Below are positions 36,388 through 45,026 of a stretch of 64,000 nt of DNA, in pieces (positions within the stretch are counted from its first letter, which is position 1; each line of letters opens with the position of its first letter). Location of the stretch: contig NC_059372.1 of NCBI RefSeq assembly GCF_019703515.2, positions 22,616,931-22,680,930 of the forward strand, written 5' to 3'. Both the position numbers and the translations under genes were made by a program. This stretch comes from Myxocyprinus asiaticus. Lineage: Eukaryota > Chordata > Actinopteri > Cypriniformes > Catostomidae. A model generated the notes under the pieces. The model had not been told where the DNA came from, made no database searches, and worked only from the letters and a program-made list of their open reading frames with translations.

Positions 36388-36702
36388 TGTAAAGAAGAGG
36401 CGAGAAGCAGCTTTCCTGGTTCAGGTAAGGATTTATTTTTCTCTTTGCAATATTGAACTTTGATCACACACCGCTTCATCAAAATAAAACTCTCATCATC
36501 ACAAAACTCTTGCTTCCTGTTCGGCTCTCTGGTGCCCAGGCTCTCTCTGCCTTTTCTACTTGCGGTGTGGCTCTATTTATCCACTCTCCCTGTGCTTACT
36601 GAAACTAGAGACAGGTGTTAGACATAATTTAGCTCAGGTGTAAGTGCCCTTACCGCTTTCTCTCTCTCCGGAGAGATGCTTGACCACGCTCCCGCTGCCA
36701 CA
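36388..36702 (-). repeat. Gypsy 3' LTR
   Basis: 315 bp; plus-strand edges TGTAAAG and TGCCACA. It differs from the other LTR at five sites, all transitions. The next bases inward (ATATCCCCACC) give GGTGGGGATAT on the element strand, the expected position of a polypurine tract. Confidence 0.96.
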
Positions 36703-36719
36703 TATCCCCACCGCCCGAC

Positions 36720-38243
36720 TCAGGCCGGGGCGGCATCCGGCCTACCTACCACTCCCCCCCATTCCTGGAAAGGAAGTTGGCGACAGCTGTGCCCCGGTCT
36801 GTGGACCACCTTGAACTTAAACGGCTGAAGAGCCAGAAACCAACGGGTGATCCGGGCATTATTATCTTTCATTCGGTGGAGCCACTGGAGTGGGGCGTGA
36901 TCCGAGCAGAGGGTGAAGGCACGCCCCAGCAGGTAGTATCGGAGAGTGAGGACCACCCACTTGATGGCGAGACACTCCTTTTCCACGGTGCTGTACTTAA
37001 TTTCCCTTAACGAGAGCTTACGGCTAATGTACAGCACCGGGCGCTCCTCCCCCTCCACCACCTGCGAGAGTACGGCCCCCAGCCCCCTGTCTGAAGCATC
37101 TGTCTGTAAAACAAAAGGGAGAGAGAAGTCAGGTGAATGTAAAAGTGGCCCCCCGCAAAGTGCAGCTTTAACTTGCGTGAACGCCCGCTTACACTGCTCC
37201 GTCCACTGGACCGGATCTGGAGCTCCCTTTTTAGTGAGATCAGTCAGCGGGCTGGTGACAATCGAATAATTAGGTACGAACCTTCTATAATAGCCAGCCA
37301 GCCCCAGGAACTGTCTCACCCACTTTTTGGTCTTGGGTCTCGGACAGGTCGCAATCGCCGCTGTCTTGTCAATTTGGGGACGCACCTGCCCGTGGCCCAA
37401 GTGGAACACCAGATACCGTACCTCCACCCATCCAATCGCGCACTTCTTCAGGTTCGCTGTGAGTCCCGCTCGGCGCAGCGATCTCAGAACTGCCCTCAGA
37501 TGTTGCATATGCCGCTGCCAATCATTGCTATAAATGATGATGTCATCTAAATAGGCAGCGGCGTAAGCTGAATGCGGTCTGAGGATTCGGTCCATGAGAC
37601 GCTGAAACATAGCCGGGGCTCCAAACAAACCGAACGGAAGTGTCACAAATTGGTGTAATCCAAATTGTGTGGAGAAGGCGGTTTTCTCACGGGAAATTGG
37701 TGTCAAGGGGATCTGCCAATAACTCTTCGTCAAATCCAATGTCGAATAAAAACGAGCAGTGCCCAACTGATCGAGCAACTCATCAACGCGAGGCATTGGA
37801 TATGCATCAAATTTAGACACCGCATTGACTTTTCTATAATCCACACAGAATCGTACAGACCCGTCGCTCTTAGGCACAAGAACAACCGGGTTGGACCAAT
37901 CACTGTGGGATTCTTCTATTACCCCCATATCAAGCATTGCATCTAATTCTTCCCGAATGATTTTTTTCTTGTGTTCAGGTAATCGATATGGGTGGCTACG
38001 TACCACGACCCCCGGCTCGGTCTCAATGTGGTGATGGATGAGGTTTGTACGTCCCGGTAGAGGGGAGAACACATCTGCAAACTCCTGTTGCAACCTAGCA
38101 ACCTCCGCGAGTTGGCTCGGTGAGAGGTGGTCTCCGCAAATGACTGGGGTGAACTGTTTATGTTTTGAACTCACCTCCGGTCCGAGCTCCGCCTTCTTGG
38201 GTACTACCGTAGCCAACGTCACGGGAACCACCTCCCTCCACAA
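36720..38243 (-). CDS. Gypsy reverse transcriptase-RNase H, open frame
   Basis: Copies the element RNA into DNA and degrades the RNA strand, inside cytoplasmic particles in related elements. The frame is open over at least 507 codons and continues upstream without an obvious ATG; it was probably part of a longer polyprotein. RT motifs in order: FCVDYRKVNAVSKFDAYPMP, FYSTLDLTKSYWQIPL, FVTLPFGLFGAPAMFQRLMD, and the catalytic YLDDIIIYS at about residue 230. RNase H follows: LQTDASDRGLGAVLSQ, YSTVEKECLAIKW and LCSDHAPLQWL. The acidic residues of both active sites are present. LPFGLFGAP has F where many relatives have C or H. It ends shortly before the 3' LTR, so no integrase follows it. Confidence 0.93.
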   Translation of the reverse strand: MWREVVPVTLATVVPKKAELGPEVSSKHKQFTPVICGDHLSPSQLAEVARLQQEFADVFSPLPGRTNLIHHHIETEPGVVVRSHPYRLPEHKKKIIREELDAMLDMGVIEESHSDWSNPVVLVPKSDGSVRFCVDYRKVNAVSKFDAYPMPRVDELLDQLGTARFYSTLDLTKSYWQIPLTPISREKTAFSTQFGLHQFVTLPFGLFGAPAMFQRLMDRILRPHSAYAAAYLDDIIIYSNDWQRHMQHLRAVLRSLRRAGLTANLKKCAIGWVEVRYLVFHLGHGQVRPQIDKTAAIATCPRPKTKKWVRQFLGLAGYYRRFVPNYSIVTSPLTDLTKKGAPDPVQWTEQCKRAFTQVKAALCGGPLLHSPDFSLPFVLQTDASDRGLGAVLSQVVEGEERPVLYISRKLSLREIKYSTVEKECLAIKWVVLTLRYYLLGRAFTLCSDHAPLQWLHRMKDNNARITRWFLALQPFKFKVVHRPGHSCRQLPFQEWGGVVGRPDAAPA

Positions 38244-38559
38244 TTTCAGGAGATTGAGGTGGTATATTTGACGTGCGTCCCCTCTATCGGTTCATTTAAC
38301 CTCATAATCGAGATCTCCCACTCGTCGTGTGACCTCAAAGGGTACTTGCCACTTGGTGAGTAATTTAGAGCTCGATGTGGGAAGCAATGCAAGCACTTTA
38401 TCTCCCGGTGCAACTTCCCTTAGCTGAGTTCCCCTGTCATACAGTCAGCGCTGTCGTTCTTGAGCTTGGAGCAAATTCTCCTGTGTTAGTTGTCCCAAAG
38501 TGTGGAGTTTTGCTCTAAGATCAAGAACGTACTGAATTTCATTTTTACTGTTTGAAGGT

Positions 38560-39450
38560 CCCTACTCCCAGGCTTCTCGCAATACATCAAGCACGCCGTG
38601 TGGGCATCGCCCATACAGCAGCTCGAATGGAGAGAAGCCAGTGGAGGCTTGCGGGACCTCTCGTACTGCAAATAACAGGGGGTTGAGCCATTTATCTCAA
38701 TTTCTAGCATCGTCGTGTACGAACTTACGAATCATGTTTTTAAGGGTTTTATTAATCGTTCCACCAGGCCATCCATTTGAGGATGGTATACACTGGTGCG
38801 AATCGGTTTAATATTTAACAACTCGTACAGTTCGCGTAGTGTCCGTTACATAAATGTTGTGCCCTGATCGGTGAGGATTTCTTTCGGAATCCCCACCCGG
38901 GAGATTATTTTGAAGAGTGCCTCCGCAACACTGCGTGCTGAGATGTTGCAAAGAGGCACTGCTTCCGGATATCGCGTTGCATAGTCCACTAGGACCAATA
39001 CAAAGCGATGTCCGTGTGCTGACCGTTCTAATGGCCCGACGAGGTCCATTCCAATTCTCTCAAAGGGGACCTCAATCAAAGGGAGAGGGCGCAATGGCGC
39101 TTTTGGGGTGGCCGGTGGGTTAACCAGTTGGCATTCGCGGCATGCCGCACACCACCTGCGGACATCGCCGCCAATGCCCGGCCAATAGAAACGGGGCTAT
39201 TAGACGGTTCAGTGTTTTCCTTTCTCCTAGGTGACCCGCCATGGGATTATAATGAGCCGCATGGAATACCATTTTCCGACGGCTCCTTGGAATCAAAAGT
39301 TGGGTTGTATCCTCTTTGGTCCGAGTGTCCTGTGTCACTCTATACATCCGCTCATTTATAATTGCAAAATAAGTGTATGAGAGGGCGATGTCTGGCTGGA
39401 GTCGTTGACCATCCATGACTCTCACTTGGTCAAAGGCGTGTTTGAGGGTT
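38560..39450 (-). pseudogene. Gypsy integrase, disrupted, upstream of RT
   Basis: Catalyses insertion of the element DNA. Read on the minus strand, the zinc-binding part (39425-39120) has HAAHYNPMAGHLG and a cysteine pair segment near 39150. The core follows: GMDLVGPLE with the first D (about 39049), LTDQGTTF with the second D (about 38862), and in another frame YHPQMDGLVERL with the probable catalytic E (about 38770). An in-frame stop follows TTFM, and shifts lie near 39120 and 38720. Further on, FELLYGRCPHGVLDVLREAW (about 38640-38580) is the conserved integrase tail. The gene lies between protease and RT, the order described for Gmr1-like elements. Confidence 0.88.
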
Positions 39451-39455
39451 TTGTC

Positions 39456-39925
39456 TCACGACTGCTCCAAAGGGAAATCCCCGTCAGGGAATTCCCTGAG
39501 AAGGGGAGGGGCTGCAGCCTGGCGTGGAGCTGTTGAGGACGGCCCCGGCTCCGCCTCCCCTGCCAGAGCATCGCACATCACACATCTCCCTATTTTCGTA
39601 CAGGACCCATCCGCGCAAATTCCCTTTAATAAAACTCTAAAATCAGGCCAATCAGTCCCCAAAATCAGCGGATGTGTGAGGCGGGAACTAACCGCGGCCT
39701 CCACTTTATGCTTTTTCCCCCGAAATTTAATCGTCAGGGTCACCACCGGATACTTGTGAATATCCCCGTGTACACATTTCACCTTCACCGTTTTAGTTGT
39801 GACCAATGCCTCGGGTTGAACCAGGCGTTGGTGGATAGTGGTTTGATTACACCCTGTGTCCACCAACGCCTGGTGAGTACCCCCCTTGACACTTCCCAGT
39901 ATCCGGTACGCTCTGTCCCCAGTCA
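39456..39925 (-). pseudogene. Gypsy aspartic protease region
   Basis: Cuts the element polyprotein. On the minus strand the active-site triad reads ALVDTGCNQTTI (about 39868-39833), and the later conserved segment reads HPLILGTDWPDF (about 39670-39635), where retropepsins have their hydrophobic-G-x-D/N motif. The frame is open from about 39925 to 39456 and then meets a stop (TGTCTCACG region) before the integrase part. Confidence 0.82.
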
Positions 39926-39933
39926 GGGGCAGC

Positions 39934-41002
39934 CTATGAGAGGTCAGAGACCCGCACCACCGTCCCCAGCTCCATCAGAGGGCACTGATCTCGGAAGTGG
40001 CTCGGGTCTCCGCACCTCCAGCAGGCCGGCCCAGGCACTACGCCCGCACTTGCGTCGGCGGGCACCCCCCCTGAAGGGGAGAGCGGCGGGGCATTGGGAT
40101 AGGGGTAGGTGTCGCCTCCCACACCCGGGGAACTGATCTCAGGGGCTGAAGTCCTCGTCGTCTGCGTGGGGCAGGAACGGGACCTGGATAGAGAGCAGAA
40201 CAAGAGGAGAGAGGGGAGGGGGAAGAAACAGAGGGAGGAGAAAAATGTAGGAGGGCTCTTCCGCCCTGGGGATCACCGCCATGTGGTCCTCCGCAAGCCG
40301 GACAGCTTCCTCCAACGACGCCGGGCGGTGGCACTGGACCCACTCCGCCATCCCTTTTGGCAGTCGATGTGTGAATTGCTCCAGTACCACCTGGTCGATA
40401 ACTCCATCGACCTCGCGGTCCCCCGCTAGCAGCCATCTTCGGCAGGCGTCACGGAGCTGCTGGGCGAAGGTAAACGGGCGGTCGGAGCTCTCCAACTTCA
40501 AGCTCTAGAAGAGTTGTCGACTTTCCTCCGGAGTGCGACCAACCCGTTGCAAGATGGCTCTCTTTAAATCTCCGTAGGCCAGGAGGCTCGTCGCTGGCAG
40601 TTGTTGAGCCACGAGCTGGGCTTCTCCGGACAATAGTGGGATCAGTCGGGCCGCCCATTGGCTGAGCGGCCAACACCAGATCTCGCCGGTCCACTCAAAC
40701 AAATCCAGGAAGGCCCCGGGGTCGTCCGCCGCCCCCATTTTCTGTAAAGCTGGTGGGGGTAACGGCGTGGGAGCGTCCGGGGTCGTGGCTGAGGACACCT
40801 CCTGGCTGAGGAGGCTCCGGATCGCCTGCCGGTCCTCGGCTTGAGCGTGCAGGAGCTCAACAGACCGGCGATCTTGGTCTTGTCGGAGCTCAAGCAGTGT
40901 CTGTTGGTGGCTCTGATATAGGCTGGCGAGGGCTTGGAGTATCTCCGCCAACTGGGAGGACTCTACGGGATGACTTCCATCCATTTTCAACCCAAACTTC
41001 AA
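39934..41002 (-). pseudogene. Gypsy gag with zinc knuckle, frame-shifted
   Basis: Structural capsid/nucleocapsid protein. It starts just inside the primer site (ATG at 41000-41002, MKFGLKMDGSHPVESSQLAE). The first frame (to 40505) has a glutamine-rich helical N-terminus and GAFLDLFEWTGEIW, typical of Gypsy gag. The second frame (40501-40139) carries FAQQLRDACRRWLL and VLEQFTHRLPKGMAEWVQ. A CCHC zinc knuckle appears in a third frame as CWRCGDPSHFRDQC (about 40025-39984). The frame changes imply inactivity. Confidence 0.88.
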
Positions 41003-41003
41003 T

Positions 41004-41021
41004 TCCCGGGTTTCGGCACCA
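41004..41021 (-). promoter_or_regulatory. Gypsy primer binding site (tRNA-Phe)
   Basis: The plus strand reads TCCCGGGTTTCGGCACCA, identical over 18 nt (CCA included) to the 3' end of eukaryotic tRNA-Phe as I remember it. It lies one base inside the 5' LTR, the expected place for the minus-strand primer. Confidence 0.88.
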
Positions 41022-41022
41022 G

Positions 41023-41337
41023 TGTAAAGAGGAGGCGAGAAGCAGCTTTCCTGGTTCAGGTAAGGATTTATTTTTCTCTTTGCAATATTGAACTTTGATC
41101 ACACACCGCTTCATCAAAATAAAACTCTCATCATCACAAAACTCTTGCTTCCTGTTCGGCTCTCTGGTGCCCAGGCTTTCTCTGCCTTTTCTACTTGCGG
41201 TGTGGCTCTATTTATCCACTCTCCCTGTGCTTACTGAAATTAGAGACAGGTGTTAGACATAATTTAGCTCAGGTGTAAGCGCCCTTACCGCTTTCTCTCT
41301 CTCCGGAGAGATGCTTGACCACGCCCCCGCTGCCACA
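41023..41337 (-). repeat. Gypsy 5' LTR
   Basis: 315 bp, same edges as the 3' LTR; five transitions separate the two copies (98.4% identity by my count). Confidence 0.96.
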
Positions 41338-41342
41338 CCATC

Positions 41343-42239
41343 CTACGTGATTCAGTTCGCCAGGCGCCCGCCCAGATTCAACGGCATCCGCTTCACCTCG
41401 GTGGAGGGCGAGAACACCGCTACCTTGTGTGTGGAGATCGCTACCCTTCTACGGGAGGGTGCGATAGAGCCTGTCCCTCTGGCCGAGATGAAGAAAGGGT
41501 TTTACAGGCCCTACTTCATTGTACCAAAGAAACGCGGTGGGTTGCAGCCAATCTTGGACCTGCGAGTACTGAACTGGGCCTTGCACAGACTCCCGTTCAA
41601 GATGCTGACGCAAAAACGCATTTTAGCGAGCGTCCGGCATCAAGATTGGTTCACGGCGGTAGACCTGAAGGATGCGTACTTCCATCCTCAGCGGTTGCCA
41701 CACCGCTCGGGTTGATGCATATGAGACCACTTCAGCACTGGCTTCAGACTCGAGTCCTGAAATGGGCATGGCGCCGCAGGATACATCGCTTGGTCATCAC
41801 GCTGATCTGTTGACGCCTCTTCAGCCCTTGGACCGACCTTGCATTTCTATGGGCAGGAGTTTCCCTAGAGCAGGTCTCCAGGCGCGTCGTGGTTATGACG
41901 GACACCTCCAAGACGGGCTGGGGCACCATATGCAATGGGCACACAGCCACCGGCTCCTGGAATGGCCCACGGCTGCGTTGGCACATCAACTGCCTCGAGT
42001 TGTTGGCAGTACTGCTTGCCCTGTGGAGTTTCCAGCCGATGATCCAGGGCAAGCACGTGTTGGTCCGGACAGACAACCCAGTGACAGTATCGTACATTAA
42101 CCATCAAGGTGTTCTACGCTCCCGTTGCATGTCACAACTCGCCTGCCATCTCCTCCTCTGGAGTCACCAGCACATCAAGTTGCTACGAGACACTCACATC
42201 CCGGGCGATCTCAACACCGCAGCGGACGCGCTGTCATGA
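41343..42239 (+). pseudogene. DIRS reverse transcriptase-RNase H, internally deleted
   Basis: The N-terminal RT frame (41343-41715) has FIVPKKRGGLQPILDLRVLN, LPFKMLTQKRILASVRHQDW and FTAVDLKDAYFH, which are DIRS RT motifs. Immediately after, at about 41690-41720, the palm region with the catalytic YLDD is gone; the next recognisable sequence belongs near the end of RT. The RNase H domain is open at 41889-42239: VVMTDTSKTGWGTICNGH, LRWHINCLELLAVLLAL, HVLVRTDNPVTVSYINHQGV and GDLNTAADALS, with its D, E and D residues in place. Without the palm it cannot act as a polymerase. Confidence 0.88.
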
Positions 42240-42566
42240 CATGTTACGCTCAGGGGAGAGTGGAGACTCCACCCCCAGGTGGTCCAGCTGATTTGGAGTC
42301 GATTCGGTCGAGCACAGGTAGACCTGTTTGCTTCCCAGGAATCCTTCCACTCCCGCTTTGGTACACCCTGACCAAGGCACCCCTCGGTATAGATGCGCTG
42401 GCACACAGTTGGCCCCATGGACTACGCAAATACACATTTCCCCCAGTGAGCCTACTTGCACAGACCCTGTGCAAGGTCAGGGAGGATGAGGAGCAGATCG
42501 TCCTAGTAGCACCCTACAGGCCCACCCAGACGTGGTTCTTGGACCTCACGCTCTTCGCGGACAGCG
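42240..42566 (+). pseudogene. DIRS segment resembling the methyltransferase-like domain
   Basis: Between RNase H and the recombinase, translation in shifting frames gives GEWRLHPQVVQLIW-like sequence, VDLFASQESFHSRF, then APLGIDALAHSWPHGLRKY and VREDEEQIVLVAPYRPTQTW. In fish DIRS elements this stretch corresponds to a DNA N6-adenine methyltransferase-like domain. The frame is broken. The domain name rests on position and remembered homologues. Confidence 0.55.
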
Positions 42567-43404
42567 GTGGTAGACACAATCACTCAGGCTAGGGCTCCCT
42601 CTGTGAGGCGCCTGTATGCCTTGAAGTGGCATCTGTTACCTAAGTGGTGTTCTTCCCGACACAAAGACCCCCAGAGATGCACAGTCGGATCGGTGCTTTC
42701 CTTCCTGCAGGAGAGGCTGGAGGGGTGGCTGTCCCTCTCCACCTTGAAGGTGTATGTAGCCGCCATTTCGGCACATCACGAGGCAGTGGATGGTAAGTAT
42801 TTGGGGAAGCACGACTTGATCATCAGGTTCCTATGAGGTGCTAGGCAGTTGAATCCCTCCAGATTCATTCACCTCATGCCCTCGTGGGACCTCTCTGTAG
42901 TCCTTCAGGGTCTACGGGGTGCTCCCTTTGAGCCCCTGGAGTCAGTTGAGCTTAAGGCACTCTCTTTAAGACTGCCCTCCTGACTGCGCTCACTTCCATC
43001 AAGAGGATAGGGGACCTGCAGGCGTTCTCTGTCAGTGAATCGTGCCTGGAATTTGGTCCGGGTTACTCTCACTTGATCGCACGCAGAGCTTTAGAAGCTC
43101 CGAGCAGCTCTTTGTCTGCTTTGGTGGACAGCAAAAAGGAAGCGCTGACTCCAGACAGAGGATCGCCCACTGGGTCGTTGACGCCATCGTGATGGCATAT
43201 CACGCCCAGGATGTGCCGCCCCCCGTGGGGTTACGAGCCCACTCTACTAGGAGTGTAGCGGCCTCCTGGGCCCTGACCAGTGGCGCCTCTTTGGCAGATA
43301 TCTGCAGAGCAGCGGGCTGGGCAACACCCAACACCTTTGCGAGGTTCTATAATCTCCGGATTGAGCCGGTTTTGTCCCGTGTGTTGTCAGGTCCAAACAG
43401 GTAA
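42567..43404 (+). pseudogene. DIRS tyrosine recombinase, disrupted
   Basis: Integrates the circular DNA copy by site-specific recombination. The N-terminal core-binding part is open at 42567-42836 (SVRRLYALKWHLLPKWC, LSLSTLKVYVAAISAHHE). A stop after IIRFL and further shifts around 42840-43040 damage the middle, including the first catalytic arginine region. The C-terminal catalytic part (43042-43404) has LRAHSTRSVAASWAL (H-x-x-R motif), LADICRAAGWATPNTFARFY and the tyrosine in FYNLRIEP. Inactive. Confidence 0.88.
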
Positions 43405-44145
43405 GTTTTTGGACAGCTGGCTGGGTGTACCGCTTGCGCATAGAGCCTTTCCCCTCCCATGAGGTGAAGACGTGCGCTTTTGACTCCCAGTCGTGTTCAC
43501 AAGTTGTGATCCCTGGATGACTTTCCTCCTTAGCCCTGTGGCAGACGAGTTTGCGGAGAAACTCGCTGCCGGCCCAGTATGTGTGCTAATTAGGCCCTGT
43601 ACTGAGGTAGGTGCTCCACATGTGGTGGTTCCCCGTAGGTGACCCAATGTGATATCTTCCGCTAAATCGTTTCCCTGTCGGTAAACTGCGTCTTCCTTGG
43701 GCAGAGGCCCCTCTGCCCCTGGTCACCATGTTTGTAGAAACTCCTCCTCCCTCGGGTAGGATCTACCATGGGACTTCTCCTCATGACATACTTCCGACAA
43801 GACTCGGTAAGACTATGTGATGTATTTCCACTCAAAATACCTCCACGGTGTCTTCCCCTTGGGAGTGACACCCCCCCGACATAGTCATTTATGGCCCCCA
43901 GTCGGTTAACAAATTCCACTCTTTTTGGGGAGAAAAAAGAGTGAAAGAGGCCACGGCTGGTCTAGCCTGTCCCTATTTTTTGGGCAGTCGACTTATTCCC
44001 GAAGGACCGTTCGACACTCATAAGAGTGTTGGGGGAGGTTACGTGACGGCCTGGTGCTCTGGCTACGAGGCACACAGCGGTCTGCCCGTCTCGCACCGCC
44101 AGTCCACGTAACATAGTTCAGCTAGTTGTGGCATTTTGTATAGGG
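43405..44145 (+). other. DIRS 3' non-coding region
   Basis: Sequence between the recombinase stop and the internal complementary region. No supported gene; short antisense frames here are not credible. Confidence 0.6.
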
Positions 44146-44255
44146 ACGCCTAGTGTCACTACATCGATACAACGTCGAGTGAGTGACAGATAAGGAATGT
44201 CCTGGTTACTTTCGTAACCTCCGTTCCCTGATGGAGGGAACAAGATGTTGTGTCC
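44146..44255 (+). repeat. DIRS internal complementary region
   Basis: Two parts in a row. GTGTCACTACATCGATACAA through GAGTGAGTGACAGATAAGGA is the reverse complement of the left element end (34255-34305). TCCTGGTTACTTTCGTAACC through GAACAAGATGTTGTGTC is the reverse complement of the right end (about 44510-44570). This is the layout known for DIRS elements, where the region templates joining of the two ends into a circle. Confidence 0.9.
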
Positions 44256-44317
44256 CTCTTGCCACAACACTGAACTACCCGCTGCAATGGCCGGGACCTT
44301 GTCTCGGCTCCTCAGCA

Positions 44318-44570
44318 CAAAACCTGAATGAGTGGTTGCATACCAGCTCCTTTTATACCCGTATGTCCGGGGGAGTGGCATGCAAATTCCACTCGCCAAT
44401 GCCCACTGGCCTTTTTTCAAAAAGCAGAGGTGGCATGCAAATTCCACTCGCCAATTCCCACTGGCCTTTTTTCAAAAAGCAGAGGTGTTTGGGGCTCCCT
44501 AGTGTCAATACATCGACACAATGTCTCGTTCCCTCCATCAGGAAACGGAGGTTACGAAAGTAACCAGGAT
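44318..44570 (+). repeat. DIRS right inverted terminal repeat with 55-bp internal duplication
   Basis: Reverse-complement counterpart of the left end: TGAGTGGTTGCATACCAGCT, CTTTTATACCCGTATGTCC, GGCATGCAAATTCCACTCG. A segment of about 55 bp (GCATGCAAATTCCACTCGCC through TTTTTTCAAAAAGCAGAGGT) occurs twice in a row at about 44380-44487, a duplication absent from the left end. It closes with GTTACGAAAGTAACCAGGAT at 44570. Confidence 0.85.
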
Positions 44571-44571
44571 G

Positions 44572-45026
44572 TTTCTATTACAGCTGCTGAGAGAGTGACA
44601 GTAAATTTGGCATCTTCTCCCATGTTACTGTCTTAATCCACCACTGTCTATTTTTTTCCTCTTCTGTAAAGTCATTAAAACGTAAGAGTGGATTTTTTCT
44701 TTTGGTCTTGGAGCAAAGGGTAAGTGAAAATAATATTTGCTGTTATCTCCCATTCACTCCCATTCACTGCTGTCAAAGTTTACCCTGCAAACATTTACTT
44801 CTGCATTCCAAAACACGGAGTGTGAAAAAGGTCTAATAAAACATTGCCTTGTTTGTTTGAGCATCCCGACCTGTCTGACAGAGCAACATTTCACTCAAAC
44901 AATGGTGTAAATTTGGAGTGGGGTAATCTGTTTGATCGACCAATGGCTGATGGGGAGCGTTCATTATTTTTTGCAATTCCATTTGGTGTCATTAGTGGTG
45001 CAGAAATGACACATTTCACCTTTAAA
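44572..45026 (+). mobile_element. right piece of the AAAGGTGAAGTGTGTAATTT-family copy
   Basis: Resumes the element split at 34254: CAAAGTTTACCCTGCAAAC, CATTCCAAAACAC and the terminal GACACATTTCACCTTTAAA near 45009-45026, matching the right end of the 20383-23534 copy. Non-coding. Confidence 0.72.

Larger units (their letters stand above)
36388..41337 (-). mobile_element. Ty3/Gypsy LTR retrotransposon, Gmr1-like domain order
   Basis: A 4950-bp minus-strand element inside the DIRS. LTRs are 315 bp each, TG...CA, with five differences. The flanking pentamers CCGTC (36383-36387) and CCATC (41338-41342) match at four of five. Read on the minus strand: 5' LTR (41337-41023), primer site (41021-41004), gag, protease, integrase, reverse transcriptase, RNase H, 3' LTR. 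Integrase before RT is unlike normal Gypsy (RT before IN) and fits the described Gmr1 group of deuterostome Gypsy elements. Stops and shifts disable gag and integrase, while the RT-RNase H frame is open for 507 codons. Confidence 0.93.
34255..44570 (+). mobile_element. DIRS-like tyrosine-recombinase retrotransposon, split by Gypsy
   Basis: A retrotransposon that replicates through reverse transcriptase and integrates with a tyrosine recombinase instead of an integrase. Left to right: inverted end (34255-34440), gag-like region (34514-36081), RT (41340-41700), RNase H (41889-42239), a segment resembling the DIRS methyltransferase-like domain (about 42240-42560), tyrosine recombinase (42567-43404), internal complementary region (44146-44255) and right inverted end (about 44318-44570). 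A Gypsy element occupies 36388-41337. Without it the DIRS is about 5.4 kb, close to family size. Stops, frameshifts and an RT deletion make it inactive. The match to remembered fish DIRS proteins is strong across gag and recombinase. Confidence 0.93.

Noticed and set aside
34780..36482. Long minus-strand frames opposite the DIRS gag
   Set aside because: GC-rich shadow frames; the plus strand carries the recognisable DIRS gag motifs.
37173..40508. Plus-strand frames opposite the Gypsy element
   Set aside because: Shadows of minus-strand gag, protease, integrase and RT.
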